The position numbers and the translations under genes are program-made. This document shows positions 48,683 to 59,118 of a stretch of DNA of 64,000 bases, piece by piece; within the stretch, counting starts at the first letter, position 1; the number at the start of each line of letters is the position of its first letter. The notes under the pieces were generated by a model, which was not told the DNA's origin, searched no databases, and saw nothing but the letters and a program-made list of their open reading frames with translations. The stretch lies in the NCBI GenBank assembly GCA_900074885.1, contig FJUW01000007.1:2393051-2457050 (forward strand). Direction: 5' to 3'. The stretch comes from Rhynchosporium graminicola. Taxonomy: Eukaryota; Ascomycota; Leotiomycetes; Helotiales; Ploettnerulaceae.

Positions 48683-49673
48683 GTGACTCTGCAGGATGCG
48701 CTGGATCAATGTAAGAACTACCATGGCAGGTCTCCTATGGCTTTAAGCTTAGCTTTATAGAAGGACTCTCTCAGATACTGTGGTTCTACTGCTCGCGTTG
48801 GTCGTGAGATTCCGGTGGCATTCCATATTCAATTTGCGGAGCTTGAAGATGAAATCAAAGGACGAGGTCCATGGCTTTACGTTATGTTCGAGATTTTGTT
48901 TCAATATCGTGGAGATGTTGCGACTATGGAGAGACCGGATAGGTTTGGGATAGGTGCATGGCCTTTGGGTTCTAGAAGATCCTCCAGGCCAACTATCACA
49001 TCTCAATCATCGAAGTGTGGCATCTTTGTATTCTTAAAGCTTCGAAACGCTTCTGTATTCATTCTGGAATCTGAATAGGACCTATAGACGAGGGTTATAA
49101 ATTGATAAATAGCAGGAAATTATTCGGAAAATAAGCTCTGCGAAAGTTATTTTGGGTAACGGCCCGAATGTAAACAGTAGTTCTCGCTTAAAAAGGGGCT
49201 ACCTTACAAGGGTTTCTGAGCGATATCTCGAGTCATTCCTTAATATTAGAGTTTTGCTAGGTGAACAGACCTTATATTGAACTTGAACTTCTCCCATGCA
49301 TTTAGTCCCAGCTCATAATTGGATACGGTCTGGCGTTGGCAATCCACATGGAGCCTTTTACAATACTTGAAGAAACCCAATACAATAAGTACAACTAAAA
49401 AACGCAAAACATGTAACTTCTCGAGGACAAATATAAAGAATATGCAAGACTAGATCATCTATTGTGCCTTCGAAGTTCCAGAATTGAGAAGAATTCAAGC
49501 CCGTATCAAAGGGCATCATCATCAAGGATCCCAAACCCCTGTTTTCTTTCGCCGTGGGTCTTTTTTTCTCGCCTAAATCTGAACTTTCTAGTCCCCCACA
49601 ACAAAAGACAAATGCAACAAAGCAGCCAAAAAGTGATCCTGTATCTGAATTTCTACCCAGGGACAAGTAATTC
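48683..49673. other. Intergenic, possibly including a lost 3' end of the BTB gene
   Basis: Directly after the BTB stop the same frame stays open for about 30 codons (VTLQDALDQCKN), and a further stretch near 48,765-49,078 reads LRYCGSTARVGREIPVAFHI. No domain recognised in it. Nothing else supported. Confidence 0.35.
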
Positions 49674-49758
49674 CTCTCTGGCGGGGAGTCGAACCCCGAT
49701 CTCCCGCGGATTGTCATTGAATGACAAGCGGAAATCTTGACCGTTGGACCACCAAAGA
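49674..49758 (-). tRNA. tRNA-Asp(GTC) with a 13-nt intron
   Basis: On the minus strand the acceptor stem TCTTTGG pairs with CCAGAGA, the T arm is CGGGG-TTCGACT-CCCCG, the anticodon stem TCCGC pairs with GCGGG, and the loop begins TTGTCA. The 20-nt space between the anticodon stem strands equals a 7-nt loop plus a 13-nt intron placed after position 37, the standard eukaryotic site. The intron complements the anticodon loop (TTGTCATT against AATGACAA), as expected for a splicing-endonuclease substrate. Internal box A is TGGTCCAACGG and box B GGTTCGACTCC. Discriminator base G. Confidence 0.88.
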
Positions 49759-52242
49759 CGTGTTTCTTGGATGATGCAGGTGGCGTCGTTATTAAAAATA
49801 TCAATAAAAGTTTATTCTATATCGTGGAGACGGCGGAGAGATATTACTATTGCTATCTAATATCTATATTTATACATACATTTTGATAGAACGCTACCCC
49901 ATCCTCTCTTAGAACGATTAGCATCTAATAGATCATAATATATATAGCGCTTGATTAAAGCTATCAGCCTGGCTATATTATACCCTCTAGTGATCGCTCC
50001 TTTGTACCTTTAGTATGTGATATTCGGGGTTTGGCTCTGTGTATCTCTACATCAGAATCCTCACTTCATCTTGTCACATGATCGTCAGGATTTTCCATTT
50101 ATACTAGAGCTATTATCAATCAATCTGATTGGTAACTAGTATGTGGATTTCAGAGGGTTATTACAGTCTACGTGAAGGAGGTCGATCTCTTCCTATAATT
50201 ATTCCAATAAGTGTAAGAATCATCTTGGATCACGTGATATTACCCACCTTTGATTTTACATTTCCACGAAAACTAAGGACTAGCTTTAGTTTTAGGTTAA
50301 AGGCTACTGAGGTTATGCAATGTTTTTAGGATATATATCCCTGCAGATTGCATTATAAACATTTGTTAATAATTATATAAAGGTCAATAGGCTTCTTCTT
50401 GTACGACTAAGGGTTATATGATAGAGTCCTGCTTGACAAGTGTCCATGATATAGAATCGGACTTTATATCAGGGGGCGTTACGTCTTATCGAATCTATAT
50501 TTCGAAAGAATCCTCAGTATAATAAAGGTTTGATAAAAACTGGCACGTCTATTATAGAAAAAGCTTTATGTTCAAGTTATGTTCAAGTTAAATACAACAT
50601 CTTGCTTCTTAATTAGTAACACGTGAAGTTTACTAGACTTGATCCAGTGACAATATCCTTGCCTATTAACCTCACCATACCCTGTTTTCTTGAGTACTAC
50701 TAGCTCGACTGTATGTCACAAGTTCGTCTTTGCGAGCAGTCAAACATTTTTATGTTATGATATAGATATCAATTCAAAATATGACAACTTCTCAAGAGCC
50801 TTAAACATATTATCACCTACGCTGTTGTTCAGTTAGCATTAACATTAAAGTGGCATAGGAATTTCTGGCAGATCAAAAGAATGGCTATCTCATCAATAGC
50901 GATTAATACGAGCAATATCAATTAGAGGCAGGTACAATTAAGATTTGTGAAGCGTTGTTTGCTCTTAAGAACATCCAGCATATATACTGGCCCTATGTCG
51001 ACTGTAGCACACTAAGCAAAAATGAAGAAAGGCGTTGAAGATGCCTACTATAAAGATCATGATAAGTTATTCGGCACATATTAAGTTGTCAAAGAGATCT
51101 CGGAAGAATATAGCAATCCAAGTGTGATGGAACCGGCACATCCATATGAACGGATTTCATCGTTCACCTAACTTAAAGGATTCTGGCCTCCAAGAAATTA
51201 TAGTATTCTATTTAGAAATAGGGCCATTGGGCGGAACTTGGAACCTCGTGTTCCACCACAGACGGCTCGGTGGCACCTATAATTCTCGCATAGCTGCCAG
51301 CTAAATGAAGGCCATCAAATTGTTGCCTTCCAATCAGTCGATGGGATCAATGGAACAAGTCTAGTAATAAGTTCGCCTATGCAACAGAAGCGAGAAAAGC
51401 TAAGGGAATTCCGTGATTTTTAGAGCTTACCAGAGACTTTCGTTATGACCACTATAAACAATGAAGTTCCGAGAGACACCCATCAGCTAAGATTATGAAG
51501 ACTGAGCAGCTTAGAATTCCCAACTTCTTCTATCTCGCGATTGAGGCACCAGACCTCCCTCGTGACCAAATCCCAGAGTGGGTATAAAAAGACACAAACA
51601 CATGTGCGGAATACATCCTAGTACTTGAAGAAAGGCGTGACCTGGAACGTATTACGATGTGAAGACGAATGCGACCAGGATTCAAAGATAAATACCAATG
51701 AGATGAAGGAACATTCAAGTATATGCTAATTTTACAGAATATATGTCTATTTATAGACTGTTACACGCTCTTCCTCGAAGACTAATTGGGGATATATTCT
51801 GCCGTCTACAAGATCCAGCACTACCAGAATTAAGAACTGCATCAAAGCCATTCTCACTGGCATTCACCGGAAAATCCCCCCTGTGAATCTCTCAACCTTG
51901 ACCGAAGATATTGCACCCACATTTGCTGTGAAAAAAACCATGTGGAATAGTACTTTTGCTAGCAGATTACACTGGAAAGTCTCGTGCATTTGCACAATGG
52001 ATTACTGCATCGAAGGCATGGAGGACCAGAACAAGACATGCAAAAATTCAGGTATTGACAACACCGCCACGAATCTATACATTACAGGAAGCGCCCTCGA
52101 CCACTGTAACAACTACGTAGTAACAACCCATAGCTATCTTTACCAATAACCGTCGTCACTAGCAAGCCACAGCAACCCACTCCAGCAACTCGAGACACCG
52201 ATATAATCCAAAACCCGCAGCGAAACCAAAAGAAAAAAACGC
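49759..52242. other. AT-rich region of decayed sequence
   Basis: About 2.5 kb, clearly AT-richer than the gene-bearing parts and poor in open frames. Apart from the possible gene remnant at 50960-51480, only fragments are seen, such as an 88-codon Cys-containing frame at 51883-52149 of unknown nature. Confidence 0.4.
50960..51480 (+). pseudogene. Remnant of an unidentified gene
   Basis: One + frame reads AYYKDHDKLFGTY, stop TAA, VVKEISEEYSNPSVMEPAHP, YERISSFT, stop TAA, LKGFWPPRNYSILFRNRAIG and PRVPPQTARWHL. Both stops are TAA where CAA would continue the frame, a RIP-like change. I do not recognise the family; bounds are approximate. Confidence 0.35.
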
Positions 52243-52749
52243 TCAATGTTCCACGTTAGGAGTAGTAGCTGGCGATTCCAGAATCTCATTCAATGCCATC
52301 ACTTTGTCTTCAGCGCTGGAGGGGTTGATTGCAATGCTGCCAGAGTATGATTTATCCTCACTAGTCAACCAGACGTGCAAATTGTTGCCATTCTGGTCAT
52401 CCCAAGTGAAAGTGAGGGGGCTTCCCTTAGCACACCGATACATCTTGGACTGTTCTATGTATTAGCCAAGTAAAATTTCGTATGGGAAGAATAATCTGCT
52501 TCATACCGGAGCGAATCCTTCAGGGTCGGTATCATCAGAAGTAGCGCATCTGAAAGTTCCGCCTGTGCCTGGCAATGTCGCCTGAAATGTAACACCGTTG
52601 ATTGCGCCGTTGCTTACTTGCAAGTCAACGTTCGTAATTTCAAGAGACTTGAGTGCGTGTGTATCAGGGGAGGTTTGTCGGATCTTGACGACTTGAGTAG
52701 CGCTGGCAACAGCAGCCAGGAGGACTGACACAATATAAAGAGGAGTCAT
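52243..52749 (-). CDS. Small secreted protein, 149 aa (2 exons)
   Basis: Complement of exons 52507-52749 and 52243-52449, with a 57-bp intron that joins GFAP to SKMYRCAKGS in phase 0. The N-terminus MTPLYIVSVLLAAVASA is a clear signal peptide. The mature protein of about 130 residues holds two Cys (FRCATSDD, YRCAKG), a TFTWDDQNG turn and repeated beta-like strands, and lacks a membrane anchor. It resembles the many small secreted beta-rich proteins of plant-associated ascomycetes; I cannot name a family. Effector function is speculative and rests only on size, secretion signal and the repeat-rich surroundings. Confidence 0.78.
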
Positions 52750-53059
52750 GGCGAAGAATTGAAGGTTTAAGTATGGATATTTTCAGAGACTCGGGTACGG
52801 TGTATATGGTTAGAAGTTCTTGATCTGTTCGGATGGCTTACAATAAGAAGACAGGAGAACCAAGGACTCATATATTCACACCTCGAATACTCGATCGTAA
52901 TCAGGGTTTGCACGTGTCTATTCGGCACTGTTCTATCTCTCTACTACTCCTAGCAATCCGATATTATTTGGGATGAGAGGAGTGGCACGTTTTTCTTTTA
53001 TTCGTCTTGGATCTACCAACCTCTGCGGGTAACTTTATGATCGACCGAGAGTCGTCGAG

Positions 53060-54010
53060 TCAGATGATTTCAGGCACGCTCAGGAGTCTTTTACAATGTT
53101 GCCGAGTATATTACAAAAAGAAAGCAGCTAAGATCGCCTTTTGTGTCGCACTAGCTACAAGTCTAAAATAAGGGGTCATACCAATGTATGTTGAATAATC
53201 ATCCACTCTAGAAGTAATAAAGTATTAAAAAATTTCTTCTGGCTAGAAGAAACTTTAGAAAGAGGACATCCACGTAATCATTCCAATCGAGGCACATGCA
53301 CAGTCTTTTTGTAACATTGTCGAGTCATTGACGAGCATGTGTCGAGAACAAACCAGCCGACATTAACTTTTATATTCCCTTGAGCTATGAGTCTGGGATA
53401 AGGCCTAGATCACAAGAACCATAAGCAATAACTCTAATCTCAAAAAGTGTTGCCCGTTAGGCTAAGGAAAACTTTAGCAAAAGATGACGTCCACTTAACA
53501 TTTAGGAAAGAGGCACATGGATAAAGTTAGATGGAAGAAGAGCCTTCCTAGTTTCCTAAAGTCTGTATGTCTTGAACTCAATTATATAGTACTTTGGTCT
53601 TTACTTGGTTTCTCCAGAAGTCTGAACCTATCCACTGTGGATTGACAAGGGCAAACACACCAAAATCTCCCTGCAAACCGACTGTGGATAGGTTCAGACT
53701 TCTGGAGGACCCGAGTAGAATTGATGACTTGTTTTAGACAACCTTCTTAGCTTAGAGGGACCGCATACAGAGACGTCCACTTAATATCTACAAAGGATGC
53801 ACATGGGAAAAGTCAGGCGTAGAGAAGGCCTTCACAGTCGTCCTGTGGTCTACATGTTCACGTAAATTAAATTCATTTGGCTAGGAGAAACCACAGAATG
53901 TAGACGTCCACTTAACGGTTAGGATAGGGGCACATGTACAAATTTAGGTGCAGGGAGGGCCTCCACATTCGTCTTGTGGTTCATATGTTCGTAGAAAATC
54001 TACAGCCCCT
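53060..54010 (+). repeat. Field of about five diverged direct repeats
   Basis: Units share, in order, GGCTARGARAAAC, about 15 bp, GACGTCCACTTAA, about 18 bp, GGCACATG, then a less conserved stretch. They begin at about 53241, 53460, 53740 and 53879, with an older unit around 53071-53180. The first full unit has GACATCCACGTAA, the others GACGTCCACTTAA. Spacing is 130-220 bp. A foldback element (53604-53715) has inserted between units. The last unit ends about 130 bp before the start codon of the secreted 242-aa protein. Confidence 0.65.
53604..53715. mobile_element. Foldback element (MITE family A), copy 1, 112 bp
   Basis: Inverted ends of about 33 bp: the left reads CTTGGTTTCTCCAGAAGTCT and then GAACCTATCCAC; the right is its near-exact complement. 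TA flanks both ends (53602-53603 and 53716-53717), the target of Tc1/mariner-type elements. Non-coding core of about 45 bp. Confidence 0.85.
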
Positions 54011-54136
54011 AAAGCCAGGGTTTAGTAATGATTGATTATGTTTATAAGCTCGATCTCCGTCGCCTTATGAGGGTGTCCATCAGCGCACCTTTTACCTTCC
54101 TATCTTTCTCAGCTACACATCAACACACCCAACATC

Positions 54137-54865
54137 ATGAAACTTACTTCAGTCCTCTGTTTGGCCTTCGCTACCGTAATCCCTGTTCAGGCATTCAAGG
54201 TCTGGGCATCTTTCACCGACGAACTGATCGACGTCGGTGACTTGGACATTTTCTGGAGTGTTTGGAACAGAATGTACGACGTCTCAGATCTCCACGGCGG
54301 TCTTTCTGATGTCTCTCGAGGAGCTCTCAATGGAAATTGCAACCACGCCTCTCAGAAACCTCAAATTACAGCACGAGTTATCCTCGATGGCCAGTGGGGC
54401 TCTGTTGGTGGCCTCAACGGTTGGCGGATGCGCGACGCCCTGATCTCGTCAATGTGGCGCACTATCCAAGTTGCGGGTGAGCAGCATGCTTACCCTGTCT
54501 ACAATCATTGCACTGGATTTACTTGGCAGGAGGGAGTTCCTCTCCACAAATGGGCTGCCTGTGGGCCAGTGGCCCATGTTAAATGCCTGGAAAATGGCGG
54601 CTGTCCCTACGGATTGGAATGTCAGGGTTTCAAATGGGGCCACAAGCTTCCTTCCATTGTCCGAATCAACGTTTATAACCACCAGGGAGCACTTCGACCC
54701 GACGCTTATCAGGTACGAATTTCATCTTCAAGCAACACAAACGGAGGAGGTGGTTGTGGAAAGGCTGGTGCCATCAGCGAAGTTCTTGCCTCCTTCGTCC
54801 CTGGTATCGGGACCTATTTTGAAAAGGGAATCAAGATCTTATGTCGTCAAGGAGGTTTACCTTGA
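54137..54865 (+). CDS. Secreted protein of 242 aa, unknown family
   Basis: A single exon. The signal peptide is MKLTSVLCLAFATVIPVQA, with likely cleavage before FKVW. The mature part has about seven Cys (GNCNHA, HCTGF, AACGP, VKCLENGGCPYGLEC, GGGCGK, ILCRQGG), no membrane span, a Trp/His-rich middle (RTIQVAGEQHAYPVYNHC) and a SSSNTNGGGG linker before a short hydrophobic C-terminal segment (GAISEVLASFVPGIGTYFEK). I recognise no domain. The secretion signal, Cys content and small size fit a candidate effector or extracellular enzyme-inhibitor type, but nothing in the sequence decides. The upstream direct repeats reach to about 130 bp of the start and may carry its promoter. Confidence 0.78.
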   Translation: MKLTSVLCLAFATVIPVQAFKVWASFTDELIDVGDLDIFWSVWNRMYDVSDLHGGLSDVSRGALNGNCNHASQKPQITARVILDGQWGSVGGLNGWRMRDALISSMWRTIQVAGEQHAYPVYNHCTGFTWQEGVPLHKWAACGPVAHVKCLENGGCPYGLECQGFKWGHKLPSIVRINVYNHQGALRPDAYQVRISSSSNTNGGGGCGKAGAISEVLASFVPGIGTYFEKGIKILCRQGGLP

Positions 54866-55715
54866 CGACTTGCACTCGCCGTACATAGTCTATGGGACTT
54901 GAGACAGGGAGAAATGGCGGGTTGTCGAGGACCAGAAGGATTTCTATTATTTGGGACAGGAGTATGTACGAAAGCACGAAAGCAAGCAGGGTATGGACAT
55001 CATTGCTGGCTAAGCCGTGGTAGTGTGGGTCTTCGGGTTGGAGGCTCAACTGATGGTCACTTATCATCTATTTCAATTATTTCGAATTAGTCGATTGGAA
55101 ATACTTCTCCAGGTCTTCGTGTGACTTCAATCTTCTTATCCTTCCTTGGGTTTGAACAAATCTCATCATTCTGGCAATCCACCTCTAATGCTCATGACTA
55201 GAGTCGTTGTGTTCGTGAGCCCCCTCGAGGCGAGCTGCGTTATGTGCGTCGATAAGCATACCTAGGTGTCGTGATAGCGGTCCTCCTAGTGAAACCTTAT
55301 TTAGCCTCAAAGAACGTCCCGACAGCACATACTGCGCAGTCCCACAGCAGTCTTCTAGGTATATCCTTTTAACGAGTGTGGTGATTTTGTTCAGAATTGC
55401 AAACCCACTCGATAAGCTGCTTTCACTCCCTAGATGCGAGTCAAGGCCCTGTCCTAATCGATTATTTCGAGCAGTAAGTCGGTGCGAGAGAGCATATTGA
55501 TCATGGCCTCAATTTGCATTCTGTTGGGGGCGGTATCGCCGTTACATCAGGCGGCGTGAAGGTAAGAGTTGGAACATAAAGTAAGTCCCTGATCCCATAT
55601 ACAGTTTCTGGTCGGACTTTTCGGTATAATCAAATGATGATTACGACACGGCTCCAGATATAATGAAATACACTTCTGTGTATAACGAGAGAGGAAGATA
55701 TCTCGTCTCACCATA

Positions 55716-55826
55716 CTCGGTTTCTCCGGAAGTCTTAACCTATCCACTGTGGATTTACAGGGAGCTTTTGGTGTGTTTGCCTTTTCATTTCACTGTGGAT
55801 AGGTTCAGACTACTGGAGAAACTGAG
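55716..55826. mobile_element. Foldback element (MITE family A), copy 2, 111 bp
   Basis: Starts CTCGGTTTCTCCGGAAGTCT and ends with the complement of CTCAGTTTCTCCAGTAGTCT; the inner TIR is AACCTATCCACWGT. Flanked by TA at 55714-55715 and 55827-55828. Similar to copy 1 at the TIRs, but the core has diverged in part. Confidence 0.85.
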
Positions 55827-56019
55827 TACACAGATACAGCGGATAAGTATTATTCGTACGATTCGTAGGGGTTTAGTGACTCTACTACAAGTGGCAGTAA
55901 CCAGGCCTATAAGCAGGGCATAATTACCCGATCAGTGATGGAGAAGTCAATGTGCACTAGAGATTACACCTTCTGTAGTAAGTTCGTCTACCCTCTGCTG
56001 AATGTTCTGATAATACTTA

Positions 56020-56189
56020 ACCGCTGCACCGAAAGGGGTTTGCAGTAGGTCTCGTACAGCACTATGTCTATATAGGAAAATTCTGGGGCCCATTCACGAA
56101 TCCGACACTGTTCGTTAGAAAACATTACTCGAGTACCTTGCGATTGTACCGGTGTACGAGACCCACTGCAAACCCCCTTCGTACCTGTG
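56020..56189. mobile_element. Second type of foldback element (MITE family B), 170 bp
   Basis: The inverted repeat is GAAAGGGGTTTGCAGTAGGT followed by CTCGTACA on the left, and the complement of GAAGGGGGTTTGCAGTGGGT followed by CTCGTACA on the right. Outer ends are less alike. TA is present at 56018-56019 and 56190-56191, allowing a TA target duplication. Single copy in this window. Confidence 0.65.
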
Positions 56190-56702
56190 TAGAGCAGCAG
56201 CATATTAGAGTTATTGATCTGAAAAGAAGGCGAGCGCACTAGCCACTCCAAACAAACCTAGCAGAGTTGCAGGGTGAAGGCTTATTTGCTCTTCCACAAA
56301 TAACAACAAATTGAGTAACAACGTGCAACGTAAAAATCTTTACCGAAACTTTCAACAATTTTATCTCCGAAGTATATCCATATCCGGGGCCGTCTTCGGG
56401 ACCTAAAGAAGACCGACAGATCATGCAAAAACTCTCTGGCCCTGGACGATGTTACGCCTGCCTCGACCAGGGCGGGAAATTTTAATTCTCACACGTGGAA
56501 GATTCAAGCGCTGGTGAGCTCTCCAGATATCGAAATCTAGGGATAGAAGAATGATGGAGAGATGGTCCTCATGATGGACCAAAGATAAAACTGTCCTCAA
56601 TCATTTGTACCCAGCAATGCAACGCCTCTATTCACCTCGACATGCTTTTCATTTTGCACAATCTATCTTCTTCATTATAATTCATCTGCATCTTATATTG
56701 CA

Positions 56703-58348
56703 ATGTTTGCTTCCGTATTCACATCTGGTCTTCTGATGTCCATTGCTGGCGCAGCTATCACCTCCATCGCCAAGCCGAGTTATGAGGATTTTGTCTCAAA
56801 TGGGGAATCCAGTTTGGTCCTTTTCACGGCTGATGGATGCGCAGCATGTGATACTACAGTAAAAGAGCTGGAGCAGACACAACTAGACCTAGGGGTTATC
56901 ATAGGCGAGGTCAATTGCGCTGAGGAGCCGGACATCTGCGATGAAAATCGAATATTTACTGTTCCTACCTTGATGCTCTCAGTCGGCGATGGCACAATGG
57001 TAAAGTATCGTGATCGCTTGAGCAGTCTATCGTACGAAGCTCAAAGATCTAGACCAATACTTCCTCAGACTGACTATATTGACATAGGATTACACCCTTC
57101 ATGAAGAGACAATCCGGCCAAGCTGTGACGGAGGTTGCAGGCCTGGAAGGCGAAGATTTCCAGAATCCCACCTCCATCACTGTTGTAGCACTTCTTGAAG
57201 CTGATGATGCCGTTTCGCGTGCCACGTTTGATACAGTCGCTACAAAGTTGCGCGCACATTACGCCTTCATGGTGTGTACAGACAGGTCCACTGCCAATTT
57301 AGAAGGCGTAAATCTGCCGTCCATCATTGTTTACAAGCCATTTGACGAAAGAAAAGTCATCCACGCAGACATATTCTCACCAAAAGCCATTGAGGACTTT
57401 CTTCGAAAAGTGACTACGCCGTTGATCCAAGAGATGGATCCAGAGGTGTATGATAGTCTTATTGAGGTATGTGTAGTTGTACTCGAACGTGCCTGATCTT
57501 TTGAACCAGTTGACCAGAAGTTTTCTAAAGGTTGGCAAGCCAGTGGCTTTCATTTTCACCAATTCCTTGGACGACAAATACAACTTGGCAGAGCAACTCT
57601 ATCCTTTAGCCAACCAAACCAAGGATGATCTTACGTTCTTATCAGTGAACGTCAATGATTATCCCAAGATAGGACAATCACTCGGCCTCGGAGACAAAAT
57701 CACTCGCGGATTTGCTATTGAGGATGTTCGAACCACCCGAGCATATCCGTTATTGGTGGATACCCTTTCCCTTGACGCAATGAAGGCTTTTGTCCAGCAA
57801 TTCCTCAGCAATTCATTGAGTCCAGTCATTAAGTCAGATCCGGTCCTAAAGCTGTCGTCACAATCATCGTCCTTGGCTACTTTGGTTGGCAGTAACTTCG
57901 AAGATTATGTTATGGATAGGTCAAAGGATATACTGGTGGAATTCTGCGTGCCATGGTACGACTATTGCTCAGAGTAAGCATTTACCTCAGGAAAATCTTG
58001 CAGGCTCAGACATGGCTGATTGAGACTTGCAGTCTACAAAAAGTCATGGACAGTCTAGGACAGAAATACGCTCAATTTAACCTGTCAAACAAGGTTGCAC
58101 TGGCGACGATTGATGTCAGTACTAATGATGTGCCGGTCCGGATCACTGGATACCCCACGCTCATATTATTCCGTGCTGGTGATAACAAAGCGGTGCATTT
58201 TGACGGTACCTTCTTTGAGCTTCTGTCTGAGGAGCAGCTGGCGAGTTTTATCAGCGCGAATAGTATGAATGAGGTAGTAATACCTCTTGGAGAACCAGAG
58301 CAAAGTAGTATCCTAGATGATTCGCCGGTCGGGAAGGATGAGCTTTGA
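56703..58348 (+). CDS. ER-resident protein disulfide isomerase-like protein with KDEL, degenerate active sites (4 exons)
   Basis: Exons 56703-57031, 57088-57466, 57531-57973 and 58033-58348 give 488 aa. It has a signal peptide (MFASVFTSGLLMSIAGAA), a first thioredoxin domain, two redox-inactive middle domains, a last thioredoxin domain and the C-terminal ER-retrieval signal KDEL. That is the a-b-b'-a' plan and length of fungal Pdi1. The active sites are abnormal: the first reads DGCAACDT instead of WCGHCK, and the last reads CVPWYDYCSD, where the first active Cys is Tyr. The cis-Pro loops are kept (FTVPTLM and GYPTLIL). It is therefore probably a diverged paralog with altered oxidoreductase or chaperone-only activity. 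The intron phases all close (56, 64 and 59 bp); the acceptor of intron 2 was chosen at 57530 because it yields SLIEVGKPVAFIF in frame. Confidence 0.88.
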
Positions 58349-59118
58349 ATTGAGAAGCGCAATGCACGATAAGGGATTCTTCTAGCGGGAGGTGATAGTA
58401 TAGAATTGGCAATATCATAGCTCCCTTCATCGCCGTCCGAAATATAACAGATAATTATGCAGCAAATGTGAAAATAGTCGCGAATCATAAATGTTGACAT
58501 ATATGCAGAGATGAACAACTGCTGTAATTGATACCACATAAACGCAACTGGACACTCATTCAAGACGTTTCATAGTACAGATGAATACTTTTAAAATGCG
58601 ATGGCATGTCTTTGTCTGAAATTGCCGTGAAGGGATCTAGACATCCAAGCTGCTCTCAAGACCACATACAATGACAGTAGTTAGTGAGGAGACAGTATCT
58701 TCTTCATAATTGCTACTATCTCCCTGAACAGATACCCATCTATCTTAAGCGCAGCAATAGCTCCGCACAAGAGATTCTTCGCCGCGTAGCTATTATCGTC
58801 CAACTGCATTTGACTTATGTAAAATAAGCTGACTTGATTTTTACCGTCGGAAATTGCCTTGCTCAATGCTCAAAAAACCACCCCATGATTTGAAAATCTA
58901 TAAATTCACTTGAAGTCACGATCACTTAAAGTATTTTTCATCTCCACTCACTCACTCTCTTGGAGTCTCAATATTCATTGCGACGCTCCATCATTTCCAG
59001 ATTTCGCCAGCTATGAGAACCTCACCAAACTCATTTACGTCTAGCAACCACGAATTAGCGATGCCGCGAATCAGAAGTTGAGGACCGGTACGTATCCTCC
59101 TCGTGGCTGGTATCTGAG
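58349..59118. other. Intergenic
   Basis: No gene supported; the small minus frame at 58681-58866 has no domain. Confidence 0.4.

Larger units (their letters stand above)
52750..54136. other. Repeat-bearing region between two secreted-protein genes
   Basis: No coding region supported. It contains the diverged direct repeats and one complete foldback element described separately. Confidence 0.5.
54866..56702. other. Intergenic with two foldback elements
   Basis: No gene supported. Contains family A copy 2 (55716-55826) and a different foldback element at 56020-56189. A pyrimidine-rich stretch near 56,640-56,700 is the likely 5' UTR of the PDI-like gene. Confidence 0.45.
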
